A program made the translations under genes and the position numbers. Below, piece by piece: positions 22,078 through 31,260 of a stretch of 64,000 nucleotides of DNA. A model generated the notes under the pieces. The model did not search any database, was not told the DNA's origin, and saw nothing but the letters and a program-made list of their open reading frames with translations. The DNA is from Prorocentrum cordatum (taxonomy: Eukaryota > Sar > Dinophyceae > Prorocentrales > Prorocentraceae), in contig CAUYUJ010003592.1 of the NCBI GenBank assembly GCA_963575745.1, positions 382,959 through 446,958 on the forward strand, given 5' to 3'. How positions within the stretch are numbered: the first letter of the stretch is position 1; each line of letters begins with the position of its first letter.

Positions 22078-22725
22078 TCGACCACGGGCATTTTTCAATG
22101 GATTTCCAAAGTGTACCAAATCATTTTGTTGGACAGCATCAAGGAGTTGCACCAGTTCACTAACGATGCGATCTATCAGAACCATCCTGCCCTCAATACG
22201 TTGCGTGCTTTCTTCGCAGAATGCATCAGGACACATGGCAACTAAGGCTTCCCCGTATGGAAGGAGCCGGTGAAAACGCCTGCTGCGCCTGACCAGGACG
22301 ACCCAGGCGCCAAGCAGGATATCCCCAGGGATCCAGGCAGCGTTGCTTCCGCAGCTCCCGACCAAGAGACCATGGTACATATCATAGCCGAGACACAGAA
22401 GATTGACCGCAAGGTGGGCGATAACGAGGCCATCTTGCAGGCAGAGGCTACCCGCATCCGTACGGACAACGTACACCATGGTGATATTGATACTGCGGAC
22501 ACCGACACCTCCGGGTACGCAGGACTACCGGGGGAAAGACTGTCTAAGATCGGAATCGAGGGGATCGGCCGATCGATCGCCTCCCGTCCGACCGCTGAGA
22601 TCCATCGTGAGGCAATGACCAAATCGGCCGTGGTCTTGCTTCCACTGACGGTGGCATCACCCACTGGGGATCTCTTGGGGCCCTTGCAACTTCTGGGGCT
22701 CCTGAAGAGATCCAGCATGATATAG
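22078..22725 (+). pseudogene. GIFQW / EIEGIGRS module, copy 2
   Basis: Same frame as the preceding module across two in-frame TAAs (22,075 and 22,243). It includes TTGIFQWISKVYQ, KEPVKTPAAPDQ, SVASAAPDQETMVHI, a charged helix and IGIEGIGRSIASR. Mini-hairpins lie at 22,269 (loop AAAA) and 22,650 (tail CACTG). The second sits where copy 1 has a mismatched stem. Confidence 0.55.
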
Positions 22726-22839
22726 CGCGATGTCGGAATTGCGATCGTTTCCTGTCTCTGGGAATCGTCACAGGTGACGGTACAATGTGATATCTGCTGG
22801 CAGTACATTGTCTCTGTAGGTGCTACAGGCTAAGGTGGC

Positions 22840-23733
22840 GCCGTGGAGAGCGACCTGGCATACCTCCAGCAGTTGAACAACTGGATCAAGACGAACCTCT
22901 CCCAGGATGACGTCACTAGGTACATGCCAGGTGGAATGCGTGTCAACATCATGGGCAAGCGCTCCATAGCTGGCCAGGAGACACATGTGCAGGCTGATGG
23001 GCGAGACTGAAGATGAGCGACCTCTATGCCACCCCTTCGCCAATCTCGTTCAGCGTTTCCTGAGTGACACCTCCAAATGACTGCCGCTCGCACTGAGACT
23101 GGCAGAGAGGCCTGGACCATCGAATACATGCGCGACGCTTGTGACATCCATGATCACAGCGTTAGGCTTGGTTTCGCTGGTCGCAGGAATTGGTGGTTGA
23201 ACAGTGGTAGGCTCGACAGAGGCACTAGGCAAGAGCGTGGTCTTATCACAATTGCTCTGCCCCGCGGGGACGGCACTTGTGAGAAAGTCACGCAGCGCAA
23301 GCTCGCCAAACTGGCCTCCATCGAACCTGCCATGGGACCTGCTAATCAAAGGGGGGTGAGTTCAGGGGTTAGAACCGATCCTAACGACCCCGACACACAC
23401 CCCTCACACGCACGTGGCGCCATGGAGCCGCGGCAGCCGCGGCGCCCGCCGCCGCCTCGCCCTGCCAATGGCGACGCCGCTGGATCCCGCGCCTCTGGCG
23501 CGCAGGATGACGCGCCCGCTGGGCCGCGCGGCGCGGCCGCCGCGCAGCGGCAGAGCAGCGACACCAGCCGCGGACCAACAACGCCTCCACGCGCCAAGCG
23601 GGCGCGCACGACAGAGGACTACGCGACGCGGTGGCGCGAGATCTTGGGGGAAAGCCAGTGGGGCCCCAGGTACTGGGGCTACTGCGCCACATTCTGGATA
23701 TACATCGCGGACAACAACGACGAGTTCGTGTAA
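22840..23733 (+). pseudogene. Helical and C-terminal WGPRYW modules, copy 2
   Basis: LAYLQQLNNWIKTNLSQDD lies near 22,860. From 23,077 a 218-codon open frame encodes RQERGLITIALPRGDG, a Pro/Arg/Ala-rich segment beginning MEPRQPRRPP, then PRAKRARTTEDYATRW and ESQWGPRYWGYC, stopping after NNDEFV. Copy 1 continues further (HLRDIQHRPRFYDW), so this stop is probably premature. Confidence 0.5.
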
Positions 23734-23869
23734 GTCCGCGACCTGCGCAACAACGACAGGTTTCCAACTGGGCGCCCAGGGCGTCCTGGGAGACATTCAC
23801 GACGAGCTACGTCGCGGATGATGGCCACAGGGTGTGGGGCCAGAGGTTCTACATGACAGGGACCTCGTC

Positions 23870-24175
23870 ATTTCGTCGGCCGCAAGGCCCGCCGCTCGAT
23901 TGGCTTGAACTTCATCTTTACACAAGTTCGTCCCGAGCAGCGAATAACAATATAGTTTTAGGCCACTCCACTATCCAAGAAAAGTGGCCACACACATATA
24001 CTTGTGAAACCCAAGGCAGACTCCTAAGGAGCACCGCCGAGGGGAGTAACCAAATGCAGAATTTATTTATACAACTTTTCGTGTTTGTCAACGCGACTTT
24101 ACGTCTGGCCAGATTTTTGCTTTGATATTTAGACGTGGTTTTCACCGCGATCGTGTTCCTCAACACGACTTCATC
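23870..24175 (+). promoter_or_regulatory. Conserved 3' end of copy 2 with stem-loops
   Basis: This is homologous to 6,064-6,300. It has GGCCACT / AGTGGCC (23,961-23,967 with 23,983-23,989), an ACTCCTAAGGAGC palindrome near 24,025, a CGTGTT-TGTC-AACGCG hairpin at 24,080-24,095 and a second CGTGTT-CCTC-AACACG at 24,152-24,167. One base change in the 24,080 hairpin turns a Watson-Crick pair into a G-U pair. I infer a conserved structured 3' region. Confidence 0.55.
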
Positions 24176-24180
24176 TTACA

Positions 24181-25258
24181 CATCCGTAAGAGTTTCGCCC
24201 CCTGCCGCCGGCCCCCTCTCTCGGAGAATGGGCCATGGAAGAGCGAAGTCATGAGGCTTTGGCGTCGCCGTGAAGCAGTGTCGGGACCTGTTTGTTGTTC
24301 GACCCTGACCCTACAGATCTGCGTAAGGGGTGCCGCCGAATTTCAGACATGTGGCAAATCCCCTGCGTTTTTGGACCACCCTGCCGATCTGCGTGAGGGG
24401 TGCCGCCGAATTTCGAAAATGTCGCAAAGTGTTTTTGGACCCTGACCCCGCCGATCTGCATGAGGAGTGCCACCGAACTTCAGAAAAATAACAAATTCTT
24501 TTTGTTTTTGGACCCTGACCCCACCGATCTGCGTGAGGGGTGCCACCGGATTTCAGACAAGTGGCAAATCCAATCTGTTTTTGCACCCTGACCCCGCCGA
24601 TCTGCGCAAGGGGTGCCACCGAATTTAAGAAATGTAGTACATTCTTTGTGTTTTTGGACTCTTACCCCGCCGATCTGCGTGAGGGGTGCCACCGAATTTC
24701 AGAAATGTGGCAAATCCCATGTGTTTTTGGACCCTGACCCCCGCCGATCTGCGTGAGGGGTGCCACCAAATTTTAGAAGATCTGCGCGAGAGGTGCCACC
24801 GGATTTCAGAAAAAGTTGCAAATCCAATGTGTTTTTAGACCCTGACCCCGCCGATCTGCGTGAGGGGTGCCACCGGATTTTAGAAATATGGCAAATTCTG
24901 TGTTTTTGGACCCTGACCCCGCCGATCCGCGTGAGGGGTGCCATTAGATTTTAGACATCTGGCAAAGCCCATGTGCTTTTGGATCCTGAACCCGCCGATC
25001 TGCGTGAGGGGTGTTAATTTTTACCCACCCCAGCAATTCCGACAATACGATTTGGGTGTGGTAAAAATGTCCGTTTTGGGCCTCCCCCCCTCGCGCGGTC
25101 CATCAACAAGGAACAGTAAGCAGCAAGAAGTCAACAAGGAACAGTAAGCAGCAAGAAGCAGAACTGTAACAGTGGAAACTGGAAGCTGCAACTGGTACAG
25201 GAAACTGCGAAGCTTAGGCCTACAGCCTGGTGGCCCCACAAGGGGGCCGGCGGAGGCC
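24181..25258 (+). repeat. Satellite-bearing dispersed element, copy A1
   Basis: The left end, from about 24,181 (CCGTAAGAGTTTCGCCCCC), nearly matches 61,767 onward. An array of roughly ten about 73-bp units follows (GATCTGCGTGAGGGGTGCC, CAAATCC, TTTTTGGACCCTGACCCCG). The right end, 25,021-25,258, has a CAGCAATTC, TCGCGCGGTC, GCAGCAAGAAG and GGGGGCCGGCGGA flank. A CCGCCGGCCCCCT segment near the left end is inverted as AGGGGGCCGGCGG at the right end. Confidence 0.75.
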
Positions 25259-26073
25259 GAGAGAGTACTCGCAGTTTGGGTTACCACGCCTTGCGATGGA
25301 TGTGCGTGAGGGGTGGCACCGAATTTCAGAAATGTGGCAAATCCCTTGTGTTTTTGGACCCTGACCCCGCGGATCTGCGTGAGGGGTGGCACCGAATTTC
25401 AGAAATGTGCAAATCCCTTGTGTTTTTGGACCCTGACCCCGCGGATCTGCGTGAGGGGTGGCACCGAATTTCAGAAATGTAGCAAATCCCTTGTGTTTTT
25501 GGACCCTGACCCCGCGGATCTGCGTGAGGGGTGGCACCGAATTTTAGAAATGTAGCAAATCCCCTGTGTTTTTGAACCCTGACCCCGCGGATCTGCGTGA
25601 GGGGTGGCACCTAATTTCAGAAATGTAGCAAATCCCCTGTGTTTTTGGACCCTGACCCCGCGGATCTGCGTGAGGGGTGGCACCGCATTTCAGAAATGTA
25701 GCAAGTCCCCTGTGTTTTTGGACCCTGACCCCGCGGATCTGCGTGAGGGGTGGCACCGAATATTGTGGCAAATCCCCTGTGTTTTTGGACCCTGACCCCG
25801 CGGATCTGCGTGAGGGGTCTGTGTTTTTTGGACCCTGACCCCGCGGATCTGCGTGAGGGGTGGCGATTTCGAGCCCCCCCAGCAATTCAGACAACGCGCC
25901 CAGGGGGCGCTAAAAATCCCGTTTGGGCCTCCCCCCCCCTCGCGCGGTCAATCAACTAGTTACAGTAAGCAGCAAGAAGCAGAACTGTAACACTGGAAAC
26001 TACAAGCTACAACTGGTACTGGAAAGTGCGAACCCGTGCCTCGCAGCCTGGTGGCCCCACAAGGGGGCGGCGG
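25256..26073 (+). repeat. Satellite-bearing dispersed element, copy A2
   Basis: It starts with GGTTACCACGCCTTGCGATG (also near 62,017), then about eight about 73-bp units, then the same right flank ending in GGCGGCGGA at 26,073. Units differ from A1 in using GGGGTGGCACC and CCGCGGATC, and match the 62-63 kb array better, so A2 and the distal copy share a more recent history. Confidence 0.75.
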
Positions 26074-26126
26074 ATATATATTATATATATATTATATATA
26101 TATATATTATATATATATATATTATG

Positions 26127-26157
<31 letters not shown>

Positions 26158-26160
26158 TCC
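26073..26160. repeat. (TA)n and (TATG)n microsatellite
   Basis: TA-rich repeats followed by a TATG tetranucleotide run, starting directly after the end of the dispersed element. Confidence 0.9.
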
Positions 26161-26290
26161 CCTCGGGCCCTTATCAGGCCCCGGGACCATCAAAAACGAC
26201 TCAGAATAAAATGTCTTCGGGAAGGGGTCGGGACTCCTGGGGGCCCCATGCTGAAAACCTTTGGGTATCGCATGTCTGGGAGCCTACTTG
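26160..26290 (+). repeat. Dispersed 130-150 bp family D, copy 1
   Basis: A diverged member sharing GGGCCC, CCCCGGGACC-TCAAAAACGACTC, GGGAAGGGGTCGGGA and GCATGTCTGGG blocks with 28,741-28,890 and 47,700-47,850. The internal stem has decayed here. Between 26,290 and 26,610 nothing is recognised. Confidence 0.55.
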
Positions 26291-26619
26291 CCTGACAATG
26301 GCCCCTCTCCCCCCGCCCTGGCCTGGCCGTCCCTCCATGACGCCGCCATGTCAAGCTGCCCCCTGCGGAAGATGCACGGCAGTGAGTCCCGACTTGCGCG
26401 ACGTCTAAATTTCTGCTCGGTGTTCGGCCTTTTTCCCCCCGTCCACTTGGGATCAGGAGGCGCACCACCACGATCTGGGTTGATTCCGGATAAGCTGTTC
26501 TGTGGGATGCAGGTGTGCACGTGTGCATGATGTCCCGCGAGGGCGCCCGCAACGGCACACACATTCACATCCACATCCACATCATTCACACACCCTCACG
26601 CACATATCTATATCGTTAG

Positions 26620-26890
26620 AGGCATGCATATGTATGTATACATACATGCATGCATGCATGCATTCATACATACATGCATGTATGCATGCATGCTTGCATT
26701 CATGCATGCATGCATGAATGCTTACATGCATACATGCATGCATATATACATACATACATACATACATGCATGCATGCATGCATGCATGCATGCATGCATA
26801 CATACATACATACATACACACATGCATACATACATATGTGTAGGTATGTATGTATATGCATATGCGCACATATCTCTATATATATATGCA
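26620..26890. repeat. (CATG/CATA)n microsatellite
   Basis: Alternating CATG and CATA tetranucleotides over about 270 bp. Met/His/Cys/Tyr-rich open frames across it are artefacts. From 26,890 to 27,390 no gene is seen. Confidence 0.9.
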
Positions 26891-27389
26891 TATAGACCAC
26901 CACCACCACCAATCCTGACCACCCTCTGCCTCCATCCTCCAGGTGGTGGTGGCGGTGATGATGCGTTTCCTCCTTCACCTGGGCGTCGGATCAATGGGGT
27001 CGATAAGTGGGGGGTCAGCGACGGCTGCAGAAATGGGGCCCCGAAATGGGCCCTTCAGGGCCCAAAGCGCGGCCCAAAGTGGCGTCCAATCAATGGGGGG
27101 CGAAAAGCGGGTTCGGTGGCAAATCATGGGAGCCTGGTATGCCCTCCTAACTCCATCTTTGGCGTCGGCTGGTGTCGATTAGCGTCTGGGAGTCGATGAG
27201 GCAGCGCCGATTTCGCGTCGATTGGCGTCGATGTGGCGTCGATGTAGCTGGACTCGCGTCGATTCGCAGGAGCCGACAGGGAGGTACGGGAGGCTCCCGT
27301 GAGTTGCCGCCGAGAGTGGGGGGGCAGCGAGGGCTGCAGAGGCGGGGAACCTCAGGGCCCCTGATGGGGCACTGCAGGGCCCAAAAGGG

Positions 27390-27460
27390 AGGAGGGAGGA
27401 GGGAGGATGAGGAGGAGGAGGAGGAGGAGGAGGTGGAGGAGGAGGAGGAGGAGGTGCCAC
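27390..27460 (+). repeat. (GGA)n tract
   Basis: A short purine tract. It is followed at 27,560-27,650 by a segment (CGCGTAAGG, TGTGGCGTGC) that recurs at 28,895-28,955. Confidence 0.85.
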
Positions 27461-27909
27461 TTTCTCCCCCCCCCATTTGCCGCCCCCCCAGCAAGCGACG
27501 CCCAAGGTTGTCGCCACGAGATCCGTGAGCGACGCAGAAGACGGGGCCGTGCTCGCCGACACTGGCCCGTAAGTTTCCCGCGTAAGGACGCGCGCAGGCG
27601 CTTTTCTTCCATTGTGGCGTGCGGCGCTGGGCTGCCCGCGCAGGCCGCCTCGTAAGGTCGCTGTGCCATTTCGCGCAAGGCCTGTTTCTGAACGTCGCTC
27701 ATCATCGCAGCCGGCATCTATACGCCATCACCGTGCCCGGCGAGGGCAAGCCTTGTCCACGTGGAGGTGCATAGACCCTCCTGGCCTCGGCCAGGAGGCG
27801 TGTACACAATGCAGGGGCCTGGGATGGCTGGCCAGACGGTGGTGGCGTACAGATGTCTCCTGCGTATCGTCTGCCAAGAGGGAGGTTCAAGGACACATCC
27901 GCTCCAGAA

Positions 27910-28740
27910 TGGTCGGAAGAGGGGGAGGAGGAGGAGGAGGAGGAGGAGGAGGAGGAGGAGGAGGAGGAGGAGGAGGAGGCGGAGGAGGAGGAGGAGGCGG
28001 AGGCGGAGGCGGAGCGGAGGAAGACGAGAGGAGGAGAAGGAAGGAAGGAAGGAAGGAAGGAAGGAAGGAAGCGAGGGAAGGAAGCGAGGGAGGGAGGAAG
28101 GAGGAGGAGGACGAGGAGGAGGAGGCGGAGGAGGAGGAGGAGGAGAGGAGGAGGAGGAGGAGTGGGAGGGGAGGAGGAGGAGGAGGAGAGGAGGAGGAGG
28201 AGGAAGAGGAGGTTGAGGCGGAGGCGGAGGAGGAGGAGGAGAAAGGAGGAAGGAGGAAGGAGGAAGGAGGAAGCAGGAACGATGAATGAGGAAGCATGAA
28301 GGAGGAAGGAGAAAGGAGGCGGAGGAAGGAGGAAGGAGGAAGGAGGAAGGAAAAATGAGGAAAGAGGAAGGAAGAGGAGGACGAGGGAGGAGGGAGGAGG
28401 GGAGGAGAGGGGAGGGGAGGAGGAGGAGGAAGGAAGGAGGAAGGAGGAAGGAAGGAGGAGGGGAAGGAGGGAGGAAGAGGAAGGAGGGAGGGAAGGAGGA
28501 GGAGGGGAGGAGGAGGAATGCGGAAGGATGAAGGAGAAGGTGGAGGAGCAGGAGGGGAGAAGGAAGGAGGAGGAGAGGAGGGAGGAGGAGGAGGAGGGCG
28601 GAGGAGGGAGGAGGGAGGGAGGGAGGAGAGGAGGAGAGGAGGAGGAGGAGGAGGAGGAGGAGGAGGAGGAGGAGGAGAGGGAGGAGGAGGAGGGGGAGGA
28701 GGGAGGAGGAGGAGGAGGAGGAGGAGGAGCAGGAGGAGGA
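27910..28740 (+). repeat. Long GGA/GGAA purine tract
   Basis: About 830 bp almost wholly of G and A on this strand, shifting between GGA, GGAA and GGAGGC forms. Long Glu/Gly/Arg frames on the plus strand and Pro/Ser/Leu frames on the minus strand result from the repeat. Confidence 0.95.
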
Positions 28741-28890
28741 GTTCTGGCCTCTCGGGGCCCCCACCAGGGCTCGGGACCGTCAAAAGACGAGTCGGGATGA
28801 AGAACCAGCCCCGGGGAAGGGGTCGGGAGATCGGGGGCCCGTGTCTCGGAAAAATCGAGACGTCGGATGTCTGGGTCTTCACTGGCATTC
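28741..28890 (+). repeat. Dispersed family D, copy 2
   Basis: A well-kept copy: CTCGGGACCGTCAAAAGACG, GGATGAAGAACCAGCCCCGG, GGTCGGGAGATCGGGGGCCC, then a GTCTCG / CGAGAC stem with an A-rich loop and GTCGGATGTCTGGG. Its stem pairs differ from those of the 47.7 kb copy but still match. Confidence 0.65.
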
Positions 28891-29400
28891 GCGCGTGAGC
28901 TACTCGCGTAAGGTCGCGCTTAAGTGCTCTCGTCTCCCATGTGGCGTGCCGCGTTGGTTCATCGGGCACACTGAGGTTCCAGTCTTTTTATAATAGCAAT
29001 GCGATAATACATCTGGGCGGTTTGGTTCGAAGCGCCTGCAGCAAAGACACCTATAGTCAACACGCATAACAAGGACGGGCAACCTTCCCATGTGTACCCT
29101 TGCATCTGTGCCTCTTCGGCCCACGTTTAGCGACTTTCGCTGGCCAGCCTCGTTCGGATAACCTCAACGTGGCCCTTCAAAGCCCTTGCATGCTTACCGC
29201 GCATCCTTCCAGTACGGGTTGACTGCACCCCTAATGTCTTTGGCCCTCCCAACTTAGGTCCCATCCCAAAGGGTGATGGGGTCTTTCTGCTCCTGATCAC
29301 TAGTGGCACACGTGGGCCGCCGCGCAAGCTCGCCCTGCCATCTCGCGTAAGAGCCCTCCCCGGACCCCCGACATCGTGATTTTGTTCGCAGCGTCGACCC
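28890..29400. other. Unassigned stretch
   Basis: No gene is recognised. A fragment at 29,225-29,290 (AGGTCCCATCCCAAAGGGTG) is repeated at 49,645-49,690 (AGGTCCCTTCCCAAAGGGTT), so at least part of this is dispersed repeat. Confidence 0.4.
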
Positions 29401-29730
29401 CCCCCTGTGAGGGCCCCCGGGGGCCGAAGGCACGGAAAAACCTCCCGCCGTGATGTTTCCACAGCGCGAGGGGGTCTGGGGGTTCTCGTCGCTCAAGCCT
29501 CTGCGCTCGCCAGGCGGGGAGCTGGACGCGCTCGACGGCCACTGGGGCGCGCAGGGCGGGGCAGCCGGCCACTGGGCCGCGCCGGGCGGCCACTGGGGCG
29601 CGCCGGGCGGCCACTGGGGCGCGCGGGAGCCCGACCTCGCGGCGCAGGAGCCGTGGCCGCCGCGCGGCCGCCGCGCGGCCGCCGCGCGGCTGGCGGCGGC
29701 GCCGACGGCGGCCGCGCCGGAAGCATGTCG
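29400..29730. repeat. GC-rich repeat region with a short minisatellite
   Basis: Three units of about 27 bp around GGGCGGCCACTGGGGCGCG lie at about 29,545-29,625. The start (29,403-29,480) is an inverted relative of 47,650-47,735, sharing GGAAAAACCTCCCG and CGAGGGGGTCTGGG. Confidence 0.6.
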
Positions 29731-29908
29731 AGTGCAGTCGTCGCCGCGGGGGAAGCTCAGAGGAGGGAAGAATGTACCCAGATTTCTACGCCCTCCGCGT
29801 GTTCCCCTTTTTGGGCCTCCTGGGCCTCCCTCGTCGCCACCGCCGGATTCGCATCGAATCCTGTTCAGAGCGCACCCCGGGAGAGGTCCAGGTTGTGGCG
29901 GTGTGCGT

Positions 29909-30000
29909 GCCTTTTGGTTTGCCCAGACGCAGGTCCTGAGGGAAACAGGTCCTGTAAGTCGGGCACGTCGCTCTACAGGAGGAATAATTACCTCCTGTAG
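29909..30000 (+). repeat. MITE family M fragment beside a 45-bp dispersed repeat
   Basis: The segment 29,909-29,953 (TTTTGGTTTGCCCAGAC, CAGGTCCTGAGGGAA) recurs at 63,716-63,760. It is joined at 29,955 to a family M end (TAAGTCGGGC, CTCTACAGGAGGA), which folds on itself as CTACAGGAGG / CCTCCTGTAG, 29,973-30,000. This looks like an internally deleted copy. Confidence 0.6.
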
Positions 30001-30129
30001 TCAAGAATCGTCGAAGCATAGTCTAGGGCCGATTTTTTTGATTATTCCATCGCTTCGCTCATTCCGCCGGCCCATGTTGCATGATCGCTACTGCTTCGCC
30101 GTGGGCCCGGGGCCATTGTGGCGCACTCG

Positions 30130-30600
30130 AGGAGGAAGAAGATGAGGATGGGGAAGGGGAGGGGAGGAGGAGGAGAGGATGAGAAGGAGAGGAAGAGGAT
30201 TAAGAGAAGTAGGAGGAGGAGGAGGAAGAGGAGGAAGGGGCGGAGGATGACGCCTCTCGTTGGCATCTTGTGTTGCTCTTGGGGCCAAACGGGGTCGTCA
30301 AGATGCTTCCTTGGGAGGCCTCTTGGGATCTTTTGAGAAGCCGTTCGGGGGCGCCTGGGAGGCATTTGTGAAGCCTTCTGGGGGGTCCTGGGGGCCTCCT
30401 GGGGGCTCATGGTGGCCTCTAGGCGGCATCTTGGGGCCTCTTGGGGGCCTCTCGGGGCCTCCTAGGGCCCTCTTGGGGCGGAAGGCTCGAGGTTTCGGCT
30501 CGTGCTCCCCCTCTTGGGCCCCTCTTTGGGCCGTCTTGGGCTGTTTTGGGCGCCTCTTGGCCCGTCTTGGGGCGCTCTTGGAGGCCTCTTGGACCATCTT
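30130..30600. repeat. GGA tract followed by GGCC-TCTTGGG repeats
   Basis: After a purine tract (30,130-30,250) comes a block of short imperfect repeats of GGGGCCTCTTGGG. The same vocabulary recurs at 42.27-42.8, 43.38-44.04, 53.1-53.3, 55.5-55.98, 60.95-61.07 and 63.29-63.48 kb, on either strand. Confidence 0.7.
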
Positions 30601-30719
30601 GGAGTAGTGGCGGTAGTAGTTCTAGGATTGAAGTCGTGGTTGTAGCGGTTGTAGTGAACGAGGAGTAGCAGTGGGAGCAACAGGAGTATCAGTAGAAACA
30701 GGAATAGCAAGAGTAAGAC

Positions 30720-30990
30720 AAAAGAGACACTGCTATCAACTAGCACATCTTCAAACGAGACGCTGCTCTCAATAGCTGTAGTTCCAAACGAGACACTGCT
30801 ATCAACGGATGTACTTCGAATGACTCACTGCTTTCGATAACTACATCTCCAAACGATAATCTGCACTCAATAGATGTAGCTCCAAACGATACACTGCTAT
30901 CAACGGATGTATCTCGAACGACTCACTGCTTTCGATAACTGTATCTCAAACGACATACGTGCATCAATGAATGTAGTTCCAAAACAGGCA
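30720..30990 (+). repeat. Minisatellite of about 32 bp
   Basis: About eight imperfect units around CCAAACGAGACACTGCTATC and CGGATGTANYTC. The sequence is less GC-rich than its surroundings. From 30,990 to 31,250 nothing is recognised. Confidence 0.7.
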
Positions 30991-31260
30991 CTCCCAGGAG
31001 TGGATTTCGGTTGATGTCGCAGTAGTAGAACTAGTAGTAGTATGGACCGGACTCGTAAGACCTGAGTCTCAACCAGGGTGCTCGGCGAAGCATTTGATGA
31101 TGATGTGACGATTGACGGCGATGATTGGATGATGACCGCGCTCCTTCGATGTGTTTTGTATGTGTATCTCGCGTCTCAAACCAACTCTCAGAAGACAGCT
31201 TGCAAACGGAAGAGGAGCACGCTGAGGAGCGGCGTGCGAAGCGGGCAGCCAGCCAAACCT

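Larger units (their letters stand above)
300..22666 (+). repeat. Dispersed 17-nt GNRA mini-hairpin family
   Basis: The motif is a 4-bp stem, a mostly GCAA or GCGA tetraloop, the complementary stem arm, then NGCTG. Perfect-stem members start at 300, 492, 1,265, 1,935, 4,302, 6,385, 9,768, 17,777 (loop GCAG), 19,454, 20,155 and 20,864. Variants (wobble pair, tail change or one mismatch) start at 2,087, 3,526, 4,703, 5,658, 6,034, 10,134, 12,136, 21,510, 22,269 and 22,650. All lie on the plus strand, in the KptA-gene copies, the copia element or just beside them. At homologous sites the stems covary: GGAG/CTCC at 492 is GGAA/TTCC at 19,454. Confidence 0.7.
18624..23890 (+). pseudogene. Multi-module gene with KptA-like domain, copy 2
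   Basis: Module by module this is the counterpart of 1-6,063, so this copy shows the likely N-terminus missing there. The start at 18,624 (MDQASPLHLNGWTIAHD) opens a 386-codon frame. Frame changes occur near 19,777, 20,100, 20,500, 20,640, 20,965 and 21,300, and in-frame TAAs at 22,075 and 22,243. The breaks differ from those of copy 1, so the copies probably decayed independently after duplication. Spliced introns could explain some frame changes, but I see no consistent splice boundaries. Confidence 0.7.

Noticed and set aside
3526-22285. Mini-hairpins explained only by the peptide PVATPA
   Set aside because: Some members encode PVATPA or close forms, but others encode unrelated peptides (GSDPSC at 1,265 and 20,155), lie in another frame or lie outside genes (6,385), so a peptide constraint alone does not explain them.
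25299-25865. Evenly spaced repeats that resemble a CRISPR array
   Set aside because: The whole of each about 73-bp unit is conserved and no unique spacers exist. The setting is eukaryotic and no cas genes are near.
27718-28969. Long Pro/Ser/Leu and Gly/Glu/Arg open frames
   Set aside because: They follow the GGA purine tract and have no non-repeat protein sequence.
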